The position numbers and the translations under genes are program-made. From Flavobacteriales bacterium (GTDB lineage Bacteria > Bacteroidota > Bacteroidia > Flavobacteriales_D > Crocinitomicaceae), in assembly GCA_015665275.1 (NCBI GenBank), contig JADFAL010000029.1, forward strand, positions 62,001 to 126,000: a stretch of DNA of 64,000 nt. Direction: 5' to 3'. The notes below the pieces were generated by a model. It was not told the origin of the DNA. It saw nothing but the letters and a program-made list of their open reading frames with translations, and ran no database searches. Below, in pieces: positions 47,246-55,884 of the stretch (position 1 is the first letter of the stretch; the number at the start of each line of letters is the position of its first letter).

Positions 47246-48214
47246 ATGGCACGCATTTTAACAGGAATTCAGAGCACAGGAACACCGCACCTTGGAAATA
47301 TCCTTGGAGCAATTCTTCCGGCAATTGAAATGTCGGAAAAAGCAAAAAATGATTCGTACTTGTTTATTGCAGATTTGCACTCATTGACACAGATCAAAGA
47401 CGGTGAAACGCTGCGCAGCAATACATTATCTACCGCGGCTACCTGGCTTTCTTTTGGACTAAATCCTGAAAATGTCGTATTCTATCGTCAAAGTGATGTG
47501 CCAGAAGTAACTGAGCTTACATGGTATTTGATGTGTTATTTCCCCTTTTCCCGATTGTCGCTTGCGCACAGTTTTAAAGACAAAGCCGATCGATTGGAAG
47601 ATGTAAATTCCGGATTGTTTACATACCCCATGTTGATGGCAGCCGACATCTTGTTGTATGATGCTGAAATTGTTCCGGTTGGTAAAGATCAAAAACAGCA
47701 TTTGGAATTTACACAAGACGTAGCCCGAAGATTCAATGATCAAATGGGTGAGACTTTTGTGACGCCGGAAGTAAGCCATAACGAAGCGACTATGTTGGTG
47801 CCTGGAACCGATGGTGAGAAAATGAGCAAATCCCGCGATAATTACATAGACATCTTTCTTTCAGATAAGAAATTGCGTAAAAAAGTAATGTCTATCGAAA
47901 CGGATTCCAAGGGTTTGGAAGAGCCAAAAGATCCCGACACGTGTAACGCCTTTGCCTTGTATGCGTTGCTAGCTAATAATGACCAAATTGCTGAGATGCG
48001 CCAAAAATATCAAGGTGGTGGATACGGTTACGGTCATGCAAAACAAGAACTCTTCGAATTGATTTGTGAACGCTTCAAAACCGAACGCGAGCGCTATCAG
48101 CATTTGATTGAAAATCCTCAAGAGGTTGAAGAAGCGTTAGCCCTTGGAGCAGAAAGAGCAAGAAAAGTAGCGGCGGAAGTGCTAAAACGCGTTCGTGCAA
48201 AAGTTGGATATTGA
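47246..48214 (+). CDS. trpS: Tryptophanyl-tRNA synthetase
   Basis: A 322-residue class I synthetase that charges tRNA-Trp. The HIGH variant TPHLGN lies near residues 13-18 and KMSKS in GEKMSKSRDN near 194. Length is normal for bacterial TrpRS. I start at ATG 47246 (MARILTG); the track's start lies upstream of a TATTTTCG -7-like box at 47220-47227. Monocistronic. Confidence 0.96.
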   Translation: MARILTGIQSTGTPHLGNILGAILPAIEMSEKAKNDSYLFIADLHSLTQIKDGETLRSNTLSTAATWLSFGLNPENVVFYRQSDVPEVTELTWYLMCYFPFSRLSLAHSFKDKADRLEDVNSGLFTYPMLMAADILLYDAEIVPVGKDQKQHLEFTQDVARRFNDQMGETFVTPEVSHNEATMLVPGTDGEKMSKSRDNYIDIFLSDKKLRKKVMSIETDSKGLEEPKDPDTCNAFALYALLANNDQIAEMRQKYQGGGYGYGHAKQELFELICERFKTERERYQHLIENPQEVEEALALGAERARKVAAEVLKRVRAKVGY

Positions 48215-48656
48215 TTTTGTTACAGCTCGTCTCTGTTCGATGTACCCGCATACATAATCTCACTATATTTTCTTAATACTCCCTTAACATCGGATCGTTC
48301 TCAAAAGTTTTCGAGGGGATTTTGGTGAAAATCAATCCAAAATGGGTCAATATTAGCCCAAAAAGCACCTATTTCTTCACATAACTTTAAAGCTAACGGA
48401 ACATCTTCGGTGCTGAAAATCCCGAAGTTTGTATCGAGAGAATTGATATATGGGAACGGGATTCGCCAAGGGTTTCTAGTCAACCTTAGCATTTTCAATA
48501 GTTCGTTCGATAGTATAGTTTAGTTTATAAGTACGATTCCGTTCCCAATCAATTCATTTCAAAACCGCCCACAACCTTTTTGTAACCTGTTACTCAAAAC
48601 TGCGTACGAATGGGTACAAACTGAGTGTTTTAAGATGTTTTGAGACCTAAAATCAT
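48215..48656. other. Long intergenic region, no supported gene
   Basis: About 440 bases between trpS and the substrate-binding lipoprotein. A 65-codon minus-strand ORF (48301-48498) is the only open frame of note, and I do not recognise it. No tRNA fold, clear terminator or riboswitch was seen. It may be leader sequence for the downstream gene or decayed coding DNA. Confidence 0.4.
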
Positions 48657-48664
48657 TACATTTG
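48657..48664 (+). promoter_or_regulatory. -7 promoter box of the substrate-binding lipoprotein gene
   Basis: TACATTTG is a perfect TAnnTTTG element 18 bases before the ATG at 48683. TTTTG occurs 14 bases upstream, shorter than the usual 19-base spacing. Confidence 0.55.
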
Positions 48665-48682
48665 CAATTGAAAATCGAGACG

Positions 48683-50407
48683 ATGCTTAAAAAACCCTTT
48701 ACTCTGCTATTACTGGCACTTGGCCTAGTGATTGCTAGCTGTTCAAGCGAAGAAAAGCCAGAAGAACAACTTGTTGCCAAAGGAAACAAGATGTACGGTG
48801 GTGAATTGAAATTCATGTCCACTGAAAAAATCGACAACCTTTTCCCTATCTACACTGGTGACGTTTACTCGAGTCGAATCATCTCTCAAATCTTCGAACC
48901 TCTATTGACAATCGATCCGGAAACAGGAACGGTGAACCCTGGAATTGCAAAGGATTGGAATCTAAGCAGTGATGCCCGAATCTATACATTCAACATTCGC
49001 AAAGGCTTAAAATTCCATGAGGATGCTTGTTTCAAAAACAAGACGAGAGAAGTTACTGCATCAGACGTCAAGTTCTCATTAGATCTGGCATGTACAAACT
49101 TAAAGAACAACGAAATTGCCTACCTACTTGTGGATCGCATTGAAGGGGCAAAAGATCATTTCGACAATTCCAACGGGAAAATTCGTAAGGGCGGTGTAAA
49201 AGGAATTAAGGTGATAAACAAGCATACGTTGCAAATTACCTTGTCTGAACCTTACGTTGGATTCGAAAAGATTTTAACACATAACGGACTCAGTGTTACA
49301 CCGAAAGAAGCATACAAGAAATACGGAAAGAACATTGGCAAACACCCTGTTGGTACCGGACCTTTCTCATTAGAGTCTATGTCCAATAGCAAGATTTCAT
49401 TGAAGCGGAACCCTAAATACTGGCGTAAAGATGAATTCGGAAACCGTTTGCCTTTCTTGTCAAAAGTGACAATGACCTACGTGAAAAATAAGCGTAGCGA
49501 GTTGAAGGCATTCCGTGATTCGAAAGTGGATCTTGTATTGGAATTGCCGGTTGAAGAAACAGAAAACATTCTTGGTTCTCTCGAAGAAGCACAGCGCGGT
49601 TTGAACGTAAAGCACAAGGTAGATGCAAAAAAGAGTTTGAACATGATGTACGTTGCCATGCAGAACGAAAGCGAAGAATTTTCCGATGAGCGCGTACGTA
49701 AAGCATTCAATATGGCTATCGATCGTGCGATGATTGTAGACAAAGACTTAGAAGGTGAAGGATGGCCAGCGAAAAATGGTTTCGTTGCAGATATGGAAGG
49801 ATACCCATCTGAAAAGGTTCGTGGTCACTCGTACAATCCGGAAATGGCAAAAAGTCTCATGCGTCAGGCTGGATTTGCAAATGGTAATGGATTTCCGACA
49901 TTGGACTTTTACGTGAATGCTATTGAAGGATCGGGAGCGCACCGCTCTTGTCAATCAATTGCTAGACAATTGAAAGCGAACTTGAACGTGAACCTGAACA
50001 TCATTCTGTGTAGTTTGGATGAGCGTCGCGCAGCAGTGGCATCTGGAAAAGCAAAAATCTGGCGTGCCGGATGGATTGCCGATTATCCAGATCCATCGAA
50101 TTTCCTAGCGCAGTTCTATGGAAATAACATGAAAAAGCAATCGCTTGTGAATGATTTCAACTACAGCAATGAAGCATTTGATGCCATCTATGAAAAAGCT
50201 TTGGTTGAGACGGATAGCGAGAAGCGAATGGATTTGTTCGTGCAATGTGATCAAATGGTGGTGGAAACAGCGCCGGTGATTCCTGTAATGACGGATGATC
50301 ATATCATTATCATCAATGCACGTGTTCGCGATTTCAACGCTACTCAAATGGAAACATTGGAATTGACCAATGTGTACATCAAAGAGCTTCGTAACAAGAA
50401 GAAATAG
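48683..50407 (+). CDS. ABC transporter substrate-binding lipoprotein (peptide/SBP_bac_5 family)
   Basis: A 574-residue extracytoplasmic solute-binding protein. Lipobox IASC gives a Cys at about 20. The family 5 fold is shown by DPETGTVNPGIAKDWNLSSDARIYTFNIRKGLKFHED, VTASDVKFSLDLA and GWIADYPDPSNFLAQFY. It likely captures oligopeptides. No permease or ATPase gene is adjacent, as is common for this gene in Flavobacteriales next to recO and porZ. Start at ATG 48683 after a -7 box. Confidence 0.93.
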   Translation: MLKKPFTLLLLALGLVIASCSSEEKPEEQLVAKGNKMYGGELKFMSTEKIDNLFPIYTGDVYSSRIISQIFEPLLTIDPETGTVNPGIAKDWNLSSDARIYTFNIRKGLKFHEDACFKNKTREVTASDVKFSLDLACTNLKNNEIAYLLVDRIEGAKDHFDNSNGKIRKGGVKGIKVINKHTLQITLSEPYVGFEKILTHNGLSVTPKEAYKKYGKNIGKHPVGTGPFSLESMSNSKISLKRNPKYWRKDEFGNRLPFLSKVTMTYVKNKRSELKAFRDSKVDLVLELPVEETENILGSLEEAQRGLNVKHKVDAKKSLNMMYVAMQNESEEFSDERVRKAFNMAIDRAMIVDKDLEGEGWPAKNGFVADMEGYPSEKVRGHSYNPEMAKSLMRQAGFANGNGFPTLDFYVNAIEGSGAHRSCQSIARQLKANLNVNLNIILCSLDERRAAVASGKAKIWRAGWIADYPDPSNFLAQFYGNNMKKQSLVNDFNYSNEAFDAIYEKALVETDSEKRMDLFVQCDQMVVETAPVIPVMTDDHIIIINARVRDFNATQMETLELTNVYIKELRNKKK

Positions 50408-50409
50408 GC

Positions 50410-51096
50410 TCAGCTTAGAATTTCCTGAACAATGGTATAGGTTTCGAATTCCCGAAGCCCGGGTACATGGATTTTGTAATACTCCATCATGGTCTGCAAT
50501 GCCTTATCGCGCACGTCTTTACTCGCTTTACAATCCAACCCATTGATGCGTTTCAAAATGATCTCAACACTCTCACCCTGTGCTGTTCGATGACCGTTTG
50601 GCGCAAACTTTCCAATACTTCCTTCGTCCAAATCAAAAATGAATCCGCCCTGCTCAACCAACGGCTGAACACCAATGATTTCGGTAAAATCAATTAGGAA
50701 GAATAGCGGGAAATGGGATACATTCTCATCGGCTTGTTGCAATCGTTTTATCTGATCACTAATAAAATCAAATACATGGTGATCAGTGTCAAATTCATGT
50801 ACGCATTTGCGAATGGTTTCAGCAATGAAAAATGCGATGGTTGATTTCACCGGATTGAACTGAAAGTCAGTAGCGAACAATGCCTCGGTGCCCGTCAATT
50901 GCAGCAAGTCACTTTCCTGCCGCCCGTAAAACGTCAGTTCTGTGGGTGCTAAGGGAAAAAGTTGATGCGCCTTTTTCTTTCCTCCTTTGAAAACGAATTT
51001 TCTGAGACCTTTACCAGAGGTGTAATATGTGACAATAAGGCTTGAATCGGAGAGTGCCGTACGGTGCAGAAAAATGCCCTGATCGTTCTGTTTCAT
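50410..51096 (-). CDS. recO: DNA repair protein RecO
   Basis: A 228-residue recombination mediator that helps RecA load onto SSB-coated DNA. N-terminal OB-fold (GIFLHRTALSDSSLIVTYYT ... GKGLRKFVFKGGKKK) is followed by a helical domain with LTGTEAL. Its ATG overlaps the porZ stop as ATGA, so it is translated with porZ. It converges with the lipoprotein gene, 2 bases away. Confidence 0.92.
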   Translation of the reverse strand: MKQNDQGIFLHRTALSDSSLIVTYYTSGKGLRKFVFKGGKKKAHQLFPLAPTELTFYGRQESDLLQLTGTEALFATDFQFNPVKSTIAFFIAETIRKCVHEFDTDHHVFDFISDQIKRLQQADENVSHFPLFFLIDFTEIIGVQPLVEQGGFIFDLDEGSIGKFAPNGHRTAQGESVEIILKRINGLDCKASKDVRDKALQTMMEYYKIHVPGLREFETYTIVQEILS

Positions 51097-53402
51097 CGCT
51101 CGTTAACCACCAGTACTTTTCCAACGTAGCGTCCATCGCTTTGATTGGAGGCAGTCCAGATAAGGTAGACACCTGTTCGCACCAACTCACCCGTCAATGT
51201 GCGTCGGTCCCAAGTTGCGGTTCCTCCATTCGACGTTGTTTGATAGACCAAATTTCCTCCGGCGTCTGTAATCTTTACATCCGAATCAAACTTGATACCC
51301 TGAATTGTGATCACGCCATCAAAGTCCGGTCGCGAAGGATTTGGAAATACTTGAACGTCCGAGTATTCTGGATCTTCATACGTAGCATCGGTGCGGTAGG
51401 AAATCAATCCCTGATCGGTAATGATGAACATCTCCCCTGTTTCCTGATTGATCTCCATATCGATGATCGTATTGGAAATCAACGGTGAATTGTCCATCGT
51501 CCATTGCTCCAGAATTGTCAATCCATCCTCAGAGAGTAAAATAATACCGCTGTTTGCTGTTCCGAACCACTTTCTGTTTCCTCCATCAACCTCAATATCG
51601 GTGATATGCGTAGCTCCTAAAACGAACTCTACATTTCCTTCAAATTCCAACTTGATGCGTTGTGCATTGTAATCTCCGGGGGCTGCGTCAAAAGCATTGT
51701 CAGAATTGTACAAAACAGCAAATCCCGCATCTGTTCCAATCCAGATTTCATTGTCGAAATCCACCGCAATTGCCGTTACCTCAGTAGAAGGCAGCGCTCC
51801 AGACAAATCTCCTTGATTTAATTGAATCCATTGATCGTCTGAAGAATTTGTGGGCGTTCCATTGTCCTTGAATCCATACAAACCTGCGCCGCGTATGGAC
51901 ATCCATTTATTTCCGTTGAAATCAATTTCCAAACGTTCTGTGATTTTACTTTTGGCACTGGCTCCCAAGTTGAATGAGGCCCATTGTCCATCGCTCGTAT
52001 ATACTTTCAAAGGCTCGGCTGCATATCCATTCAAGACCCATAAATTTCCTTCATTGTCGTACTGTAAGTCTGAAACGAGGCTCCAGCCGTTTCCAATAGA
52101 AGTTTCTTCCACCAAACTGTTGCCCGGATCAAAACTATTGGATGCTTGACCCGTTTCATCAACAATCGTTACAGGAACACTTGAATAGGTTCCTATACCA
52201 AATTGATCTTCGTTATTCGGATTGATGGATACACCCATATAATCGTGGATGGTATCACTCCAGGCCGTCACATTTCCCTGATCAATTAAACGCCATTCTT
52301 CGTCTTTGAAGGTGTAAATTCCACCCCGGTTGAAAGACGGCGCACCACCAGATCGTGCACCACTACAAACGGCAATGGTTCCTCGCTGATAATCCAATGC
52401 GTACATCTCTGATTTCGGCGGTCCAATCAATTTAACGTAGGTATTTTGATACGCTCCTGTATACTTCACCAATCCGTTGTTCTTATCGGCAATCCAATAT
52501 GTTGATCCGTCATAGACCGTTCCCATAGGATTTGCAAGTGCTCCATTGAACAATCCAAGGTTTTCGTAAAGTGTCCAATTGCTGTTGTAGATGCGTCCTC
52601 CACCGGAGTAATCTACCAAAAGTCGATCTTCAACGGTACTGATAGAATTGATTTCCATTACGAAGGATTCAACTACGGCGACTTGAAGTCCGCTGTTGGT
52701 CACTTGATACACCGTATCTCCACTAAATTGAGAGCTTTTGGAAAGGACAAAGAGTTCGTTCGCTGCAAATTCGATATCAGAAAACGGATAGGCTGCCGGT
52801 GTAACACGCGTATCTAAAGTCCATTGTGCCGGATCGGCCAATGCCTGATTGTTTACCGAGCCGCGGTACATTTCGTCTTCGGTAAGTGCGTAGATGCTGT
52901 CGTTAGCAAACACCACATCTACTATAGCTTTGGTTCCATTTGTTGGATAATAGGTGTCACGTACCTCGTCTTTTTCCGGATCCATTTTCACGATGGCAAA
53001 ACCAGTCGAAAGGTACATCTGTTCTTCGTATTCAACCATATTGAATACTCTTTTAGAACCTTGTATTTGCGCTAGCTTAATCGCTGGAATGTTGGTAACG
53101 CGATTGCCTTTTAGTTTATCTACATTTCCATTTTCGTACCCGATAAATACGGAGTTATCCGATTCGCATGCCTCGATGCAAGAAACGGTAATATCAGAAA
53201 GTCCAGTGACATCGTCCCAAATGCTGAGTTCGCTGGAGGATTCGTCGTAGACGCCCACTCCCTTCTCATAGGCCACATAGGCACTTCCGGAAAGATACGT
53301 CACATCAATTGCCCTTTCGGGAATGTGCAGACGCCATTGTCCGGTTCCAATTTGCGCGGACGCTGCAAACGAGAGGATTGTAAAAGCTATAAGTAGTCGC
53401 AT
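51093..53402 (-). CDS. porZ: PorZ-like beta-propeller protein of the T9SS attachment complex
   Basis: A 769-residue protein with a signal peptide, then two beta-propeller domains built of repeats such as VFIGYENGNVDKL, WIADKNNGLVKYTG, WVLNGYAAEPLKVYTSDG and WIGTDAGFAVLYN. A C-terminal sorting-type domain follows (VFPNPSRPDFDG ... GVYLIWTAS). PorZ is a surface component that attaches T9SS cargo to anionic lipopolysaccharide. Size, N-terminal QIGTGQWRLHIP and the recO neighbour fit. I use ATG 53402 over TTG 53411. It explains how the T9SS-tailed proteins here may reach the surface. Confidence 0.88.
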   Translation of the reverse strand: MRLLIAFTILSFAASAQIGTGQWRLHIPERAIDVTYLSGSAYVAYEKGVGVYDESSSELSIWDDVTGLSDITVSCIEACESDNSVFIGYENGNVDKLKGNRVTNIPAIKLAQIQGSKRVFNMVEYEEQMYLSTGFAIVKMDPEKDEVRDTYYPTNGTKAIVDVVFANDSIYALTEDEMYRGSVNNQALADPAQWTLDTRVTPAAYPFSDIEFAANELFVLSKSSQFSGDTVYQVTNSGLQVAVVESFVMEINSISTVEDRLLVDYSGGGRIYNSNWTLYENLGLFNGALANPMGTVYDGSTYWIADKNNGLVKYTGAYQNTYVKLIGPPKSEMYALDYQRGTIAVCSGARSGGAPSFNRGGIYTFKDEEWRLIDQGNVTAWSDTIHDYMGVSINPNNEDQFGIGTYSSVPVTIVDETGQASNSFDPGNSLVEETSIGNGWSLVSDLQYDNEGNLWVLNGYAAEPLKVYTSDGQWASFNLGASAKSKITERLEIDFNGNKWMSIRGAGLYGFKDNGTPTNSSDDQWIQLNQGDLSGALPSTEVTAIAVDFDNEIWIGTDAGFAVLYNSDNAFDAAPGDYNAQRIKLEFEGNVEFVLGATHITDIEVDGGNRKWFGTANSGIILLSEDGLTILEQWTMDNSPLISNTIIDMEINQETGEMFIITDQGLISYRTDATYEDPEYSDVQVFPNPSRPDFDGVITIQGIKFDSDVKITDAGGNLVYQTTSNGGTATWDRRTLTGELVRTGVYLIWTASNQSDGRYVGKVLVVNER

Positions 53403-53411
53403 GTTTACCAA

Positions 53412-53821
53412 AATGTAGCTGTATTAACGCATGAAGAACAAAAATATTTGAATTCTGGACAAAACACTAATAGAGGAAAGGTAAAAGACAACTGAAAGTA
53501 CACTGAGCCTGTCGAAGTGCACTTTCCTCAGGCACTAGAGAGCCTCGGAGACCTTCTATGTCAGCCAATATCAGTCAATGGTTCGGGATGTCAGTTTATG
53601 TTTTGATGGACTATACTACTTAGTGAACGGTCACCCTCCGCCTGCGGCACCTTCCTCAAGGAGGAGAGAATTTACACCTAAATCCATTTCTTAGATTCAA
53701 CGCCCTTTCAAAATTTAAAATAACAGCCGATGCGCTATCGCAATTTGAAATGATATGAAAAATTTCGCTATCCCCTTGAGGAGATTATAGGGGTGACTCT
53801 TCGAATTAATGATTCTACATA
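53412..53821. repeat. Intergenic gap with R1 and R2 repeats
   Basis: The 410-base gap between divergent porZ and the peroxidase has no real ORF. It holds R1 in reverse (53498-53520, GTACACTGAGCCTGTCGAAG), a degenerate R1 piece near 53534 and R2 in reverse (53631-53668, CCCTCCGCCTGCGGCACC then TTCCTCAAGGAGGA). A CCCCTTGAGGAG...AGGGGTGA stretch follows near 53773. Nothing else is evident. Confidence 0.6.
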
Positions 53822-54820
53822 TTAATAATCCACTCGAAAAGCAGGATTGGTAAGGAAATCATTATCCGTTAGTGCCTCCAAAAAACGAACAAGATTCGAG
53901 CGCTCTTCGCTGGTGAGTTCAAAAGGAACAATCTCTTTTCCTTTCCCTGGATGCGGGTGCCCCCCAGATTCGTAATGTTTGATAACTTCTTCCAGCGTTT
54001 CAATACTTCCGTCGTGCATATATGGTCCGGTAACCGCAATATTTCTTAGAGTTGGAACTTTAAAAATCGCACGATCGGCTTCGGTTTCCGTCAATCGCAT
54101 GCGGCCTGAATCAGCGTACACTTCGTACAATCCATTATTCGTTAGTCGTTCTTCCGTGAAGTCTGGCCCAGAATGACATTCGGTACAATTCAAAGTTTCG
54201 AAGAACAACTCCATACCCTTCTTCTGTCCATTATCCAATGCCGCGTAGTTTCCATCGATAAACTTATCGTAGGGAGAATTATCACTGATCAGTGTGCGTT
54301 CGAACGATGCAATGGAATTCTTCAAAACGAACTCCGTTACTTCGGAGTTATATCCCTTACGCGCCCATCCCGCATACGTTGGATTATTCGCAATGCGATC
54401 GATGACTAGCAATACATGAAAATCGAATTCGTTGTGCTCTTGAATGGGCACTCCTACCTGAGATTCTAGCGATGGATTAACGCCGTCCAATAAAAACATG
54501 GTTCTGTTACCGACATTTGTTAGTGTGGGCGAATTTCGAGTTACCATGCGGTTTCGGATTCCGACACTCTTCGGTAATCCATCGGTAAAAGCCAGTTCCT
54601 GCACATGACACGTAGCACATGATATAGTCGAATCTCGAGAAAGAATTGGGTCGTAGAATAAATGCTTACCGAGTTTAACCCGATAGAATTCTGTAGAATC
54701 CACTTCGCTCATCAAAGGACGATTAGTTGCACCTATAGGTTCGGACATTGCGGCGCTTCCGCAACGCATCAATAGCAGTGCGACTCCTACGAAAAATCCA
54801 AAATAAACAACAGCTTTCAC
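53822..54820 (-). CDS. Diheme cytochrome-c peroxidase, MauG/MbnH-like lipoprotein
   Basis: A 332-residue protein with a GTG start and a lipobox Cys at about 20. Two c-type heme motifs are present: CATCH (68-72) and CTECH (212-216), with MHDGSIETLEEVIKHYESGGHP near the C-terminus, as in the CcpA/MauG family. It follows two MbnP-like genes. MbnH, a MauG relative, oxidises a Trp of MbnP to kynurenine to create a copper site, so this is a good MbnH candidate rather than a plain peroxidase. It would be membrane-anchored outside the inner membrane. Confidence 0.9.
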   Translation of the reverse strand: MKAVVYFGFFVGVALLLMRCGSAAMSEPIGATNRPLMSEVDSTEFYRVKLGKHLFYDPILSRDSTISCATCHVQELAFTDGLPKSVGIRNRMVTRNSPTLTNVGNRTMFLLDGVNPSLESQVGVPIQEHNEFDFHVLLVIDRIANNPTYAGWARKGYNSEVTEFVLKNSIASFERTLISDNSPYDKFIDGNYAALDNGQKKGMELFFETLNCTECHSGPDFTEERLTNNGLYEVYADSGRMRLTETEADRAIFKVPTLRNIAVTGPYMHDGSIETLEEVIKHYESGGHPHPGKGKEIVPFELTSEERSNLVRFLEALTDNDFLTNPAFRVDY

Positions 54821-54842
54821 GACTACGATTTACTTAAAATTA

Positions 54843-54872
54843 CAAACCCGCATCTGAACAGACACGGGTTTG
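54843..54872 (-). terminator. Stem-loop between MbnP-like gene and peroxidase gene
   Basis: CAAACCCG and CGGGTTTG form an 8-bp perfect stem around a 14-base loop in the 73-base gap. On the minus strand it is followed by TAATTTTAAG, a weak T-run, so it may be a partial terminator or an mRNA-stabilising hairpin that lowers peroxidase expression relative to its substrates. Confidence 0.55.
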
Positions 54873-54893
54873 ATTCAATTATTTAGACTTCTT

Positions 54894-55871
54894 TTAGTTC
54901 TTAATTACAAATCGGAACTGCTTGTTGATTTCTCCATTGGTGAAATTGATCAAGTAGGTTCCGTCTGGAAGTTCTTTGCGGATGAAGTAGTTTCCTTCAG
55001 GGTTTTGCTTGGAAGCCTCCAAAACAATGGCTCCAGTCATATCTACTACAGTAATGTCTACATTGTTCGCCGTTGCCAAATCGTAATAGATTGTTGGGGC
55101 GTAGGCCATTTGGTAATCTGCATAGATGTTACTCTCTTCCAATGTCAACTCTTCCGTGTTCAATGAAGCATTTAGTGTAAATACTGTTTCATCATTGGTA
55201 TTCGATGAGATTAACTGATTGTTTGAACCGGCATCGTGTTGTGAGAACACACTCGCCAAATCAATCGTTTGTAACCAATCGGCAATGTTTACATCCATTC
55301 CGATCGTAATCGTGCTTCCCGAAAGGCTCATTCCTGTAAATTGGTTTACGTCGGTCAATAGCACATTTCCTAATCCGCGGAGTGAGAATGGTTGATCCGG
55401 CGTTCCATCCATATCGGTGTCAACGTCTCCATCCAAAACCCAGAAAAAGTAACCTCCTGGCCAACTCCAATCCATTGATGGAGATTGCGCAGCTAAAGGA
55501 TGCCCTGCAGACCACGATTGTGTTCCCATTCCATTGCGAACGGCATCTACCCCAAGATCAAAAGAAAACCCTTCCAAACTGGTGATGTTTTCCATTCCTA
55601 ATGAGTAAGAAGAAACGTTTCCACTAGCCAACACATAAGCATCTGGCATAGAAGTCGTTTGTCCGCCATCATGCGTTAACTCGAATCCAGACATGTAATA
55701 CTGAGCTCTTGATAAAGAAACTGCCGTTCCGTTTAAATCGTAAACTGTTCCATATTGGAACGATGCGCCTTCGAATTGATGATTCAAAACAAGATCGATA
55801 GTAGTTTGTGCTTGTGCTGTAAAACCAGCTCCCGTAAGGATTGCACTTAAAAGTAAATGTTTCGCTTTCAT
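54894..55871 (-). CDS. MbnP-like copper-binding protein with T9SS tail (copy 1)
   Basis: A 325-residue secreted protein with a signal peptide ending TAQAQ. The MbnP domain spans about 22-230, with FEGASFQYGTVYDLNGTAV, a central HPLAAQSPSMDWSWPGGYFFWVLDGD and a DTDMDG calcium-like loop. Trp residues at 135, 137 and 144 are candidates for conversion to kynurenine. The last ~70 residues are a T9SS sorting domain (ITVVDMTGAIVLEA ... GTYLINF). A close paralog lies 13 bases upstream and the MbnH-like peroxidase follows. It probably binds copper outside the cell; experimental support exists only for family members elsewhere. Confidence 0.85.
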   Translation of the reverse strand: MKAKHLLLSAILTGAGFTAQAQTTIDLVLNHQFEGASFQYGTVYDLNGTAVSLSRAQYYMSGFELTHDGGQTTSMPDAYVLASGNVSSYSLGMENITSLEGFSFDLGVDAVRNGMGTQSWSAGHPLAAQSPSMDWSWPGGYFFWVLDGDVDTDMDGTPDQPFSLRGLGNVLLTDVNQFTGMSLSGSTITIGMDVNIADWLQTIDLASVFSQHDAGSNNQLISSNTNDETVFTLNASLNTEELTLEESNIYADYQMAYAPTIYYDLATANNVDITVVDMTGAIVLEASKQNPEGNYFIRKELPDGTYLINFTNGEINKQFRFVIKN

Positions 55872-55884
55872 ATTGATAAAGGAC

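Noticed and set aside
48301-48498. 65-codon minus-strand ORF in the gap before the solute-binding lipoprotein
   Set aside because: It has no recognisable family, no promoter box near its start and lies in AT-rich intergenic DNA. It could be a small gene or remnant, but support is too weak.
53822-54820. Ordinary detoxifying cytochrome-c peroxidase
   Set aside because: The fold family fits, but the position after two MbnP-like genes makes a MauG/MbnH-type role more likely; the plain peroxidase reading is kept as the alternative.
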